Of a DNA stretch of 64,000 nt, positions 55,038 through 63,070 are shown piece by piece; within the stretch, counting starts at the first letter, position 1, and each line of letters opens with the position of its first letter. Both the position numbers and the translations under genes were made by a program. The notes under the pieces are model-generated. The model was not told where the DNA came from. It searched no databases and was given only the letters and a program-made list of their open reading frames with translations. Origin of the DNA: Bacteroidota bacterium (GTDB taxonomy: Bacteria; Bacteroidota; Bacteroidia; B-17B0; Aurantibacillaceae); contig JAFLBH010000001.1 of assembly GCA_017303905.1 (NCBI GenBank), forward strand, positions 186,001-250,000. Direction: 5' to 3'.

Positions 55038-55445
55038 ATGAAAAAAATATTAGTAATGGCCTTTTTAGGCTTAGCCTGTGCTGCCAATGCACAAACCATT
55101 GAAGCCGGTAATCATTCAACCACCGGATACATTAAATCCGACGGAACAATTGAAAACAGCAGTCATAGTACAAAGGGCTACATTAAAAGCAATGGCACCA
55201 TTGAAAACTCATCGCACAGTACGATTGGTTATATTAAAGATAACGGCACCATTGAAAATGCATCACACAGCACGGTTGGTTATGTAAAGAAAGATGGTAC
55301 TGTAGAAAATGCATCACACAGTACTATTGGTTACATTAAAGACAATGGCACAGTGGAGAATGCATCGCATTCCACTATCGGGCATGCGAGCGGCGTGAAA
55401 AAAGAATGGGCCGCGGTTGTGTTCTTCTTTTTTAAGTTTAATTAA
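55038..55445 (+). CDS. Exported 16-residue-repeat protein
   Basis: A 135-residue protein. The signal peptide (about 1-20, ending ANAQ) is followed by five tandem 16-residue units of the form SHSTxGYIKxxGTxEN and a sixth partial unit. The C-terminus is aromatic (WAAVVFFFFKFN). The regular Gly-Tyr and Gly-Thr spacing suggests a beta-solenoid or stacked beta-hairpin. Similar repeat proteins with an F-rich tail occur in Bacteroidota, but no function is known. The gene is divergent from msrC, with a shared palindrome between them, and ends at a strong terminator. Confidence 0.82.
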   Translation: MKKILVMAFLGLACAANAQTIEAGNHSTTGYIKSDGTIENSSHSTKGYIKSNGTIENSSHSTIGYIKDNGTIENASHSTVGYVKKDGTVENASHSTIGYIKDNGTVENASHSTIGHASGVKKEWAAVVFFFFKFN

Positions 55446-55460
55446 TCATTCATCATCAAA

Positions 55461-55490
55461 ATAAAAAGCCGCTATTAAGCGGCTTTTTAT
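55461..55490. terminator. Bidirectional intrinsic terminator
   Basis: ATAAAAAGCCGCT, loop ATT, AAGCGGCTTTTTAT. It lies between the convergent repeat-protein and LamG/PKD genes, with A- and T-runs on both sides. Confidence 0.92.
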
Positions 55491-55492
55491 TT

Positions 55493-56731
55493 TTACTCTT
55501 TTATTAGTTTCGTTGTGATATGTTTTCCGTTCTGAACGAGTCTTATAAAATAGAGTCCCTGATTGTATAGCGACAAATTTATTTTTTCGCTCTCTGCTTC
55601 TGCAACACCTGCAAAAATCAAAGCACCTAATGCGTTAAATATTTTTATTTGACTTCCTTTATCGGCGCCGATAATGTTTATTTCGTTCTTAGTTGGGTTG
55701 GGGAAAACATAAACTGACTTATCATTTATCAACTCATTTACACCAATGCAAGTTGCCACATTAATGATTTGTGAAACCGGCGCGCTGCTGCCAAAGGCGT
55801 TAGAGGCAACTAAAGAAATCGTATATGTTCCGGCGTTTACATAAGAAACAGTAGGATTAGCCACCGCTGAAACCGAAGGAGTACCACCCGCCATTTGCCA
55901 AGAAAAAGTGCTTGGAGAATTAGTAGATGTACTGATTAATGATACAGGTTGGTTCACGCAAACGTTGTTCGCCGACATAGAGAAAGAAGCAACAGGCTGC
56001 GGCTGACAAATCGGATCTAAAGTATATAGTTGATTGAACTCTACATTGCTCAATTTACGGTTGTAAAATCTGACATTATCTAACGCGCCATTAAGCGGCT
56101 GATTGGTTGATTGATTTGTTCCTCCTAAATATACATTAGTTGTTGCAGCATAAGTAAGCGGATTAGAATTTGCCATTGCTCCGTCTAAAACACCATTAAC
56201 ATAAATTTTAAGTGAATCCGGTCCGGCATAAAATCCAACGTGTATCCAGCTATTGGCAGTTAGTGTAGTGGTATTGCTCATCAAAACAATTTGTCCGCTT
56301 GGCGAGCAAGAAGAATTAGATTTCGCCACCTGAAGACGGTAAGCGTTGGTACTTACGTTTTGAAAGGCCATTTCATAACCCTCGTAATAACTAAAGCATC
56401 CGTTTGTAGTAAATACAATATATTGGTAAGGTGTATTTAAACTATTGGTTTTAGCCCAACCGGAAAACGAAACAGCATTTGATTTTAACAGTGAGTTATT
56501 AGGTAGCTGAATAAAACTGGTAGTGGTACCGTTAAAAGCCATGGCGGTATTGGGCTGACTAAAGCGATTCACCGTTGGTGTTACGGCACTAAGTGTACCA
56601 TTTAAAGTACTGATAGGGTCATTCGCATTTCCATCTAAAGCATAGCAGGCCGTTAAACTCGTTGATAAACTCGCTTGTGAGAAAGCAAGAATATTAAGCA
56701 ATAAACAAAGGGAAAGGTAAATCTGTTTCAT
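55493..56731 (-). CDS. LamG/PKD T9SS cargo protein
   Basis: A 412-residue secreted protein. The signal peptide (about 1-20) is followed by a LamG-type domain (about 28-235: AVSFSGWAKTNSLNTPYQYI, LKIYVNGVLDGAMANSNPL, NGALDNVRFYNRKLSNVEFN) and a PKD domain (about 245-330: NSPSTFSWQMAGGTPS, YVNAGTYTISLVASNAFG). A T9SS sorting domain from VYVFPNPTKNEI ends the protein. The domain set suggests surface glycan or protein binding. It is a single-gene unit facing the repeat protein across a shared terminator. Confidence 0.88.
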   Translation of the reverse strand: MKQIYLSLCLLLNILAFSQASLSTSLTACYALDGNANDPISTLNGTLSAVTPTVNRFSQPNTAMAFNGTTTSFIQLPNNSLLKSNAVSFSGWAKTNSLNTPYQYIVFTTNGCFSYYEGYEMAFQNVSTNAYRLQVAKSNSSCSPSGQIVLMSNTTTLTANSWIHVGFYAGPDSLKIYVNGVLDGAMANSNPLTYAATTNVYLGGTNQSTNQPLNGALDNVRFYNRKLSNVEFNQLYTLDPICQPQPVASFSMSANNVCVNQPVSLISTSTNSPSTFSWQMAGGTPSVSAVANPTVSYVNAGTYTISLVASNAFGSSAPVSQIINVATCIGVNELINDKSVYVFPNPTKNEINIIGADKGSQIKIFNALGALIFAGVAEAESEKINLSLYNQGLYFIRLVQNGKHITTKLIKE

Positions 56732-56777
56732 TTGATGATTTTATACCAAATATATAACAATATTCCAATCAAACAAG

Positions 56778-57473
56778 TTAATCCTTTTTCGCATAGGCCA
56801 AACTCAGCACATTCAGCTTTAAGTTCTCCACCTTACTTAAAGCCTGATAACAGGCATCCAGCGTGGCGCCGGTGGTAATCACATCATCTACTAATACTAA
56901 AGTTTTGTTGCTGACTAGCTCCGGATGCAGTAATTCAAATTTATCTTTTACGTTTTCCCAACGCTCGGCTTTGCTCTTTTTGGTTTGTGTACTAGTATAT
57001 TCCGTTCTTACTAAACAATTTTTGATAACAGGAATTCCCAATGCGCTGCTTATCCCATTGGCAAATTCTTCACTCTGGTTGAAGCCGCGTTGCTTTTTCT
57101 TTTTCGAATGTAATGGAACCGGAATGATGCAATCTGCTTTCGCAAAAGCGGGATATTCCTTCAGTTTGTCTCCATACCATTGCCCTACTCTATAAGCCAG
57201 TTGCTTATTACCATTGTACTTTATGGCGTGTAATATTCTTTGAACCTTTCCGCTTTTCTCGAATAACAAAAACGCCCCGGCTTTTTGTATGGGAACCCTT
57301 CCGTAAAAGAGTTTATCCAATTCGCTCTCGTTTTCTGACTCAAATTTGCTTTGGGGCAGGTTGATAAAGCATTGATTGCAGATAAATTCCTCACTCTTAA
57401 ACAGCAATTTATCGCAGCAAACACAGCTGCGCGGATAAATCAAACTTATAAAATCCTGCCAAAGGCTCATCAA
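56778..57473 (-). CDS. comF: ComF family phosphoribosyltransferase-like protein
   Basis: A 231-residue protein. The N-terminal zinc finger has Cys 17/19/20 and Cys 32/35 (SCVCCDKLLF, ICNQCF). The C-terminal type I PRTase domain has DCIIPVPLHSKKKKQRGFNQ and the PRPP loop LVLVDDVITTGATLDAC. ComF is linked to DNA uptake and recombination after transformation, but homologues occur in non-competent bacteria too. The start is one of two adjacent ATGs. It is divergent from the 57556 gene. Confidence 0.93.
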   Translation of the reverse strand: MMSLWQDFISLIYPRSCVCCDKLLFKSEEFICNQCFINLPQSKFESENESELDKLFYGRVPIQKAGAFLLFEKSGKVQRILHAIKYNGNKQLAYRVGQWYGDKLKEYPAFAKADCIIPVPLHSKKKKQRGFNQSEEFANGISSALGIPVIKNCLVRTEYTSTQTKKSKAERWENVKDKFELLHPELVSNKTLVLVDDVITTGATLDACYQALSKVENLKLNVLSLAYAKKD

Positions 57474-57532
57474 TTCACAAATTACTGTTAAGATTTAGGC
57501 TTTATTAAGGCTCTAAGGGCAACTAAAATACA

Positions 57533-57540
57533 TAATTTTG
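57533..57540 (+). promoter_or_regulatory. -7 box (TAATTTTG)
   Basis: An exact TAnnTTTG match 15 nt before the ATG at 57556. The position supports that ATG over the TTG at 57538, which overlaps the box. Confidence 0.45.
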
Positions 57541-57555
57541 TACAAAACCTTGTGT

Positions 57556-58485
57556 ATGACAGATCAGCAACAAGCCGATAAAAAAGAAGAAAAAAAGCGC
57601 GGCGGCTTATTATGGATGATTATTGCTCTTTTGTTTGGCAGTAATGTGGTAACGATTTGGCTCTACCTTCAGGAAAAAAACAAAGCGGCCGAACAAATTA
57701 TTGTGACTGAAAAAGTAGTGGTTGAACGCGATAACATTAAAAATGATTTATTGGCGCTTCAACACGAATACGATAACTTAAAAACCAATGACGCGGCTTT
57801 ACAAAAGGAGATTGATGAGAAGAAAGCCTATATTGAGCAGTTATTGAAAGAAGCGGAAAAACACAAAGGCGACAGCTATATCATTGCTAAATTGAAAAAA
57901 GAAACGGAAACGCTTCGCCAAATTATGATTGGCTATGTGCACACCATTGATTCTTTAGGTACACTCAATAAAAACCTCATTGTAGAAAAACAAAATGTGT
58001 TGAAGGAATTAGATAATGAGAAAGGAAAAATTACCACGCTCAATAAGGAAAAAGACGAATTAAAAGCTACCATCGAAAAAGGATCCATCCTCACTTGCTT
58101 TAATGTGAAAGCCGTAGCGGTAAAACTAAAAAGTGGCGGTAAAAAAGAAAGCGAAACCACTAAAGCTAAACGTGCCGATAAAATAAAAGTTTCTTTCTCT
58201 TTAGGCGAAAATAAAATCGCGAAAGCAGGACCAAAAACGGTATACGTTCGCATTATTACGCCGGATGGAAAAGAAATGGCGAAAAATTATGACGACAGCT
58301 TTAAGTTTTCATTTGATAAATCGAGTGGGTATTATGCGGGTAAAACCGAATTAAATTATGCCAATGTGGAAATTGCGGGTGTGACCTATTGTGAAAGCAA
58401 TTCTCCTTTAGTTTCCGGTAATTACATTGTGGAAGTAACCTGCGATAATGTAATTGTAGGTTCCACTACTTTGAAATTAGATTAA
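57556..58485 (+). CDS. Coiled-coil membrane protein of unknown function
   Basis: A 309-residue protein from ATG 57556. A Lys-rich cytoplasmic N-terminus and a single membrane helix (about 19-38, LLWMIIALLFGSNVVTIWLY) precede a long coiled coil (about 45-180: EKVVVERDNIKNDLLALQHE, LKKETETLRQI, KGKITTLNKEKDELKATIEK). A C-terminal beta domain (about 185-309) contains IKVSFSLGENKIAKAGPKTV and GNYIVEVTCDNVIVGSTTLK. A similar architecture is common in Bacteroidota hypothetical proteins; the C-terminal domain may be a periplasmic sandwich. It is a single-gene unit. Confidence 0.78.
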   Translation: MTDQQQADKKEEKKRGGLLWMIIALLFGSNVVTIWLYLQEKNKAAEQIIVTEKVVVERDNIKNDLLALQHEYDNLKTNDAALQKEIDEKKAYIEQLLKEAEKHKGDSYIIAKLKKETETLRQIMIGYVHTIDSLGTLNKNLIVEKQNVLKELDNEKGKITTLNKEKDELKATIEKGSILTCFNVKAVAVKLKSGGKKESETTKAKRADKIKVSFSLGENKIAKAGPKTVYVRIITPDGKEMAKNYDDSFKFSFDKSSGYYAGKTELNYANVEIAGVTYCESNSPLVSGNYIVEVTCDNVIVGSTTLKLD

Positions 58486-58493
58486 ACCGAAAA

Positions 58494-58988
58494 GATGTCT
58501 CGACTACGCCCTCCTACTCTACGTTGCGGAGGGTAAACTTGACATGACACAGGCCGCTGAGCTTGCCGAAGCGCCGATTAGAAAAACTATTCGTGAAAAG
58601 ATGTCTCGACTACGCTCGACATGACAAAATCAGAGAAATCGTCATTCCGACCAAAGGGAGGAATCTGTTCACTTAAAAGTTTCCCGCAGATAACGCAGAT
58701 AAGCGCAGATTATTTTTGAAGCTGAAATGACAAATCAAAGAAATGTCATTCCGACCAAAGAGAGGAATCTGTTCCTAGATAATTTCTCAACTACTTTATA
58801 AACGCACAGGCCGCTGAGCTTGCCGAAGCGCCATAAAACAGAATCTGTTCACTTAAAAGTTTCCCGCAGATAACGCAGATAAGCGCAGATTATTTTTGAA
58901 GCTGAAATGACAAATCAAAGAAATGTCATTCCGACCAAAGGGAGGAATCTATTTGAAAAGATGTCTCGACTACGCTCGACATGACAAA
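58494..58988. repeat. Cluster of dispersed repeats (A, B, C, D) with a 100-bp exact duplication
   Basis: This block has no gene. It is a patchwork of four elements. A, TCTCGACTACGCTCGACATG, lies at 58601-58622 and 58961-58982, and an interrupted copy starts at 58494. B, GTCATTCCGACCAAAGGGAG, is at 58641, 58745 and 58925. C, CGCAGATAACGCAGATAAGC, is at 58686 and 58866. D, CAGGCCGCTGAGCTTGCCGA, is at 58550 and 58807. Bases 58661-58760 are identical to 58841-58940, exactly 180 nt apart, and the A copies with their flanks are 360 nt apart. Confidence 0.9.
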
Positions 58989-59022
58989 TCAAATAAATGT
59001 TACTCTTACCAACTGCTTGTCC

Positions 59023-59060
59023 TTCCCCCTCTCTACCTGTAGAGAGGGCTGGGGTGAGTT
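59023..59060. repeat. Repeat E with perfect hairpin
   Basis: CCCTCTCTAC, loop CT, GTAGAGAGGG (59027-59048), then GCTGGGGTGAG. It lies just after the DAHP synthase stop on the minus strand. A related but less perfect copy lies at 60157. Confidence 0.7.
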
Positions 59061-59066
59061 AAATAA

Positions 59067-60152
59067 TCAAATCGTTTTTTTATTGATGGCTTCGTTTTGT
59101 ACACGAATGGATTCTTCGTGTAAAATCTGACAAATTTTTTCGATGTGGTGACGCGATACGCCCAATTTCTCTGCCCACTGCGAACGGGTTCTTAATATTT
59201 CCTGCCAGCGTTCTAATTGAAACACGGTAATGTTCTGATCTTTTTTATACAATGCAATCTCTTCAATAATCTGCAAACGTTTCGCTAATAAATTAATCAG
59301 TTCATCGTCTACTTCATCAATCATGCTGCGCAAACTTTTTAATTTATTACTGAACTCCACATCACTTGATTGTGTATCCGGGAAAATTAATCGTCCTAAT
59401 AAATCTGATAATTCTATTGGCGTAATTTGTTGCGCAGCATCACTCAATGCCTTTTCCGGATGCGGATGCGTTTCAATCATCAATCCGTTCATTCCTAAAT
59501 TGAGCGCCTTCTGCGCAATAGGCTCAATCAAATCGCGTTTACCGCCAATATGACTTGGGTCGCAAATAATTGGTAAATCAGGGAGCAGAGTTTTTAATTC
59601 GATGGCAATTTCCCACATGGGCTTGTTGCGGTATTTACTTTTTCCCGCGAAGTGAAATCCGCGGTGTATTGCTGCCAACTTAGTAATTCCTGCGTTATTA
59701 ATTCTTTCCAAAGCACCAATCCATAAATGTAAATCCGCATGAATAGGATTTTTTATCATTACAGGTATATCAACGCCTTTCACGGCATCTGCAATTTCCT
59801 GCACACTGAATGGATTCACCGTTGTGCGGGCACCAATCCACAAAACATCTACTTTATATTTGAGTGCAAGCTCAACGTGTTGCGCATTCGCGACCTCTAC
59901 CGTTGTTTTTAATTTGTATTGTTGCTGAACTTCATTGAGCCATTTCAATCCTTCTTCACCAACGCCTTCAAAACTATTAGGACGTGTACGCGGTTTCCAA
60001 ATGCCGGCACGAAATAATTTTACCTGAGAAATTGCGGCTAATCCTTTCGCTGTTTCCAATACTTGCTCGCGGGTTTCAGCACCACAAGGACCGGCAACGA
60101 TAAGGGCTTCCTTATCCTTTGTTATCCAGGTATTTAATGCTTGTATTTTCAT
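59067..60152 (-). CDS. Fused DAHP synthase / chorismate mutase
   Basis: A 361-residue enzyme from ATG 60152 (MKIQALNTWI); the upstream frame opens at 60197 but would translate repeat E. GAGAAGG just before the ATG is ribosome-binding-site-like. Residues 10-245 are a type I DAHP synthase of the KDPS-like class: VAGPCGAETREQ, AGIWKPRTRPNSFEG, IGARTTVNPF, KNPIHADLHLWIGA, HRGFH, CDPSHIGGK and ETHPHPEKALSDA. Residues ~265-350 are a type II chorismate mutase: LRSMIDEVDDELINLLAKRL. The fusion joins the first shikimate step with the branch to Phe/Tyr, and the mutase domain likely gives feedback control. It is typical of Bacteroidota. Confidence 0.95.
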   Translation of the reverse strand: MKIQALNTWITKDKEALIVAGPCGAETREQVLETAKGLAAISQVKLFRAGIWKPRTRPNSFEGVGEEGLKWLNEVQQQYKLKTTVEVANAQHVELALKYKVDVLWIGARTTVNPFSVQEIADAVKGVDIPVMIKNPIHADLHLWIGALERINNAGITKLAAIHRGFHFAGKSKYRNKPMWEIAIELKTLLPDLPIICDPSHIGGKRDLIEPIAQKALNLGMNGLMIETHPHPEKALSDAAQQITPIELSDLLGRLIFPDTQSSDVEFSNKLKSLRSMIDEVDDELINLLAKRLQIIEEIALYKKDQNITVFQLERWQEILRTRSQWAEKLGVSRHHIEKICQILHEESIRVQNEAINKKTI

Positions 60153-60156
60153 GCCT

Positions 60157-60191
60157 TCTCCCTCTCCTCCTAGGAAAGTACCGGAGTGAGG
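60157..60191. repeat. Repeat E, degenerate copy
   Basis: CTCCCTCTCCTCCTAGGAAA, then GTACCGGAGTGAGGTG. It has the same plan as 59023-59060 and abuts the DAHP synthase start on the other side. Confidence 0.6.
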
Positions 60192-60278
60192 TGTCAAATT
60201 TCGGGTTTATTACGCCCTTATGCAAATTACCACATTTAAGGTATGTTAAAGAGAGATGCGATTTTGCATCTTTGAATC

Positions 60279-60425
60279 ATGCTAATCGAGTTTTGCAAGG
60301 ATACACAAAAATGGAAGTTAAATCATCCGCTCATGCCTTTTGCTGAAACCTGCAAGAAACACAAGAAGTGTTGTAAAAATCATAAGAAGGGCGATCGTTG
60401 TAAGAAATGTCCGGGAAGGAAATAA
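60279..60425 (+). CDS. Cys/Lys/His-rich 48-residue protein
   Basis: A 48-residue frame from ATG 60279 to TAA 60423. It has six cysteines and three histidines: MLIEFCKDTQKWKLNHP, then CKKHKKCCKNHKKGD and CKKCPGRK. The Lys-rich, Cys-paired tail looks like a small metal-binding or nucleic acid-binding protein. It is short, so chance is possible, but the Cys-x-x-Cys spacing and the very basic composition are unlike random frames here. Its stop abuts the stop of the gene at 60426. A short hairpin, GATGC and GCATC around GATTTT, with CATCTTTG, precedes the ATG. Confidence 0.55.
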   Translation: MLIEFCKDTQKWKLNHPLMPFAETCKKHKKCCKNHKKGDRCKKCPGRK

Positions 60426-61070
60426 TTATTTTCCTTCACTCATCAAATCCAGAATCTCTCGCTTTTCATTTAGCTTTTTGTTTTTATTTATAAAAAAACC
60501 AACATTTCCTGCTATGCGTATGGCTGCACCGATTAATGCACCGGCTACAATGGTGTTCACTGCATTATCGTAATTTATACTGTTAGTGGTTAAAGTACCG
60601 AAAGTAACTACAATCGGTACTGCAAAACCTATTCCATAACCTAAGCCTATTGAAAGATGCTGTCTTTGTTTATACTCTAACATGGCCGTAGATTTTTTTT
60701 GCATGAGCGATTTTGCTTCTCCGTTCGGATATGCATTTATCATCATGTTAATTTCATCATCGCTATATCTTCTCCCTTTGTAAATAACAACGGAAGATGA
60801 TGAAGGACTTGAGCTAGGATTTACACTTGCAACAACTGTGTTTTTCCTGGTAACGCTATCTACACTACCATTCTGATATTTGATATAATAAATTTCAGAT
60901 TTTAATTCGGTGTACAATGGTCCATCGAGATTACTGAACTTTTTAAATTTTATATTCTGATCATTTATTTCGAGAATTTTGGCAGCAATGGCTTCGTTGC
61001 TTAATTTATAAATTGTATCCTGCGAATAGGAAACAAAAGAAACAAGCAGTAAAAAAATTACTTTTTTCAT
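60426..61070 (-). CDS. Exported membrane protein of unknown function (tandem paralogue 2)
   Basis: A 214-residue protein with a signal peptide (about 1-16, ending SYSQ). The N-terminal half has DGPLYTELKSEIYYIKYQNG, the same pattern as the upstream gene. The C-terminal half has two hydrophobic segments (about 140-165, 175-200) with glycine-rich GLGYGIGFAVPIVV and AGALIGAAIRIAG. It starts 3 nt after the stop of its paralogue. The pair may form a heteromeric envelope complex. Its family is not recognised. Confidence 0.72.
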   Translation of the reverse strand: MKKVIFLLLVSFVSYSQDTIYKLSNEAIAAKILEINDQNIKFKKFSNLDGPLYTELKSEIYYIKYQNGSVDSVTRKNTVVASVNPSSSPSSSSVVIYKGRRYSDDEINMMINAYPNGEAKSLMQKKSTAMLEYKQRQHLSIGLGYGIGFAVPIVVTFGTLTTNSINYDNAVNTIVAGALIGAAIRIAGNVGFFINKNKKLNEKREILDLMSEGK

Positions 61071-61073
61071 TTC

Positions 61074-61727
61074 CTACAATTCTCCATTGTAAATTTTAGC
61101 CACTTCTAATTTCTTAGCGTTGCGCTTTCCTTTATTAATTCCTGAAATTACCTGTCCCGTAATGGCAATGGTTGCACCTGCACCCAAGCATATAAAAAAT
61201 GGTGTAGCGTCTTCTGATATTCCGGTTGCAATTATTCCCACAGGTAATGACATCAAACCTAATCCTAATCCCAAAAAGCCAAATAAATACTGATTCTTTT
61301 TGTACTTTTTCATTTCTTGCATAACAGGCACCATCCTATTTTGCTTTTCAGCATCAGGACAATTATTCACGAGTTTTTGAAGTCTTACTTCACCCACTCT
61401 TTTACCATTATAAAATAAATCTCCCCTTTTAATATCAATTCTATCATTTAGTGATTTTGTGGCCACCGGCGCAGGATTTGTAGAGGTAGATGGTGCAACA
61501 TTATTAAACTTATCCTCGACACCATTACTGTAACGAATGGATGAAATGTCATTTTTATTGACCACATAAATTGGTCCGGTTGGGTTACTAAAATCATTGT
61601 AGCGCACTTCCGTTAAACCGATTTCACTCACTTTAACCGCTTTGGTAATACCATTTTTAAAGCGAATTGTGTCCTGTGCATTTAATTTTACAACAAAAAA
61701 TGCTAAAAGAATTAGTAAACGTTTCAT
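61074..61727 (-). CDS. Exported membrane protein of unknown function (tandem paralogue 1)
   Basis: A 217-residue protein with a signal peptide (about 1-17, ending NAQ). The N-terminal domain contains VRYNDFSNPTGPIYVVNKND and ISSIRYSNG, matching the paralogue's YIKYQNG, so both share a beta domain. The C-terminal half has membrane segments (about 135-160 and 165-190: LFGFLGLGLGLMSLPVGIIA). It is divergent from the amidohydrolase gene. The pair is separated by only 3 nt and clearly arose by tandem duplication. Confidence 0.72.
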   Translation of the reverse strand: MKRLLILLAFFVVKLNAQDTIRFKNGITKAVKVSEIGLTEVRYNDFSNPTGPIYVVNKNDISSIRYSNGVEDKFNNVAPSTSTNPAPVATKSLNDRIDIKRGDLFYNGKRVGEVRLQKLVNNCPDAEKQNRMVPVMQEMKKYKKNQYLFGFLGLGLGLMSLPVGIIATGISEDATPFFICLGAGATIAITGQVISGINKGKRNAKKLEVAKIYNGEL

Positions 61728-61783
61728 GATATTAAATATACTATAAATTTGTTATTATTACATTCATTATGCAATCAATTTGT

Positions 61784-63067
61784 ATGAAATATTTATTCAG
61801 CCTTCTCTTCCTAAGCAGTCTATGTGTAGCGCAAAACTTAGTCATTACCAATGTTTCAATTATACCTGTGAATACCAATACTGTACTCACCAACATGAAC
61901 GTGTATATTACAAACGGCGTGATTGATAAAATTGTAAGCGGAGGAACTAAATTGCCATTTAAAGATTATAAAACTATTGACGGTAAAGGTAAATTTCTGA
62001 TGCCCGGCCTTGCCGATATGCATGCGCATTTTCCTGATAAAACCAATCCCATTTCTTTACAACAGTATTTAAAATACAATTTAGCGGCCGGCGTCACAAC
62101 TTTAAGAAGTATGCGCGGGGAAGAAAGTCAGCTTGCTTTACGTGACAGCATTAGCAAAAAACTAAAAGTAGCGCCGGACATTTATGTATCGTACGTATTT
62201 CCCGATGACGATTCTACACTGACAAAAGATAAAATTGCCGACCTTATCTTTCAGGCAAAAATTAAAAAGTATGATTTTGTAAAATATTTAGGCGGATTGA
62301 AAACAAAAAACATGAATCACCTTTCACAAAGTTGTTATGAATATAAAATTCCTTTGGCGGGACATGCTTACAATAAAAGTTTAGAAGAAAGTGTGGATTT
62401 GGATTTTGTTTCTATTGAACATTACCAGCCTGTTCTTGCCGCCTACGAAAAATCGCCGGAAGGATTTTCTGCCCTCATCAAAAAAATGAAAGATAAAAAT
62501 GTAGCTGTTTGCCCTACACTTTCATTCTATTACACGTATTCATTCTTGCAAGATGAAACACAACTTTTAGCACACAACGGCATGTCGCTTGTTTCCACTC
62601 AGGTAAAAGATCAATGGTTGAAAGAATACAATGAAGCATTAAATGGAACCAAAGAACAATTGAAAGAAGAATTCGACACGAAATACAAAAGCGTTTATCA
62701 AAAAAAGTTTGATGTGTTTAATACAGTGTTAAAGCAATTAGCCGATGAAAACATGTTGTTACTCCTGAGCGCCGATGAAGGACCCTTCAACGTTCCAGGC
62801 TTTAGCATGGCTGAAGAAATGAAATTATACAGCAAAGCAGGTTTAAGTAATTACCAGATTTTGAAATCAGCCACGTATAATGCCGCCGTGTTTTTTGCCA
62901 ACGATAAAAATACAGGAAGTGTGCAAGAAGGTAAACGCGCCAATTTGATTTTACTTAACGCGAATCCTTTGGATGCCATTGAAAACATTCAGAAAGTGGA
63001 AGGCACCATTCTGAATGGAAAATACTATTCACAAAAAGAACTTTTAGGAATTAGTCCGACTAAATAA
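61784..63067 (+). CDS. Exported amidohydrolase (imidazolonepropionase-like)
   Basis: The start at 61784 gives a signal peptide (MKYLFSLLFLSSLCVAQ); 61769 adds MQSIC. The ~427-residue protein is a TIM-barrel amidohydrolase: KFLMPGLADMHAHFPD (metal H-x-H), GVTTLRSM, a Lys in FVKYLGGLK, HAYNKSLEES and EHYQP (metal histidines), and LLSADEGPF (catalytic Asp). The final KRANLILLNANPLDAIENIQ belongs to the beta-sandwich that closes such enzymes. It is probably a periplasmic cyclic-amide or dipeptide hydrolase; the substrate is unknown. It is convergent with the aminotransferase gene. Confidence 0.9.
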   Translation: MKYLFSLLFLSSLCVAQNLVITNVSIIPVNTNTVLTNMNVYITNGVIDKIVSGGTKLPFKDYKTIDGKGKFLMPGLADMHAHFPDKTNPISLQQYLKYNLAAGVTTLRSMRGEESQLALRDSISKKLKVAPDIYVSYVFPDDDSTLTKDKIADLIFQAKIKKYDFVKYLGGLKTKNMNHLSQSCYEYKIPLAGHAYNKSLEESVDLDFVSIEHYQPVLAAYEKSPEGFSALIKKMKDKNVAVCPTLSFYYTYSFLQDETQLLAHNGMSLVSTQVKDQWLKEYNEALNGTKEQLKEEFDTKYKSVYQKKFDVFNTVLKQLADENMLLLLSADEGPFNVPGFSMAEEMKLYSKAGLSNYQILKSATYNAAVFFANDKNTGSVQEGKRANLILLNANPLDAIENIQKVEGTILNGKYYSQKELLGISPTK

Positions 63068-63070
63068 TAC

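Noticed and set aside
57538..57555. TTG start for the coiled-coil gene
   Set aside because: The codon overlaps the -7 promoter box; the ATG at 57556 is better placed.
58661..58940. Possible CRISPR array
   Set aside because: Repeats are only two copies of 100 bp plus scattered other elements; there is no regular short repeat-spacer pattern and no cas gene.
60153..60197. N-terminal extension of DAHP synthase to 60197
   Set aside because: The extra codons are repeat E sequence and the protein family starts at the ATG at 60152.
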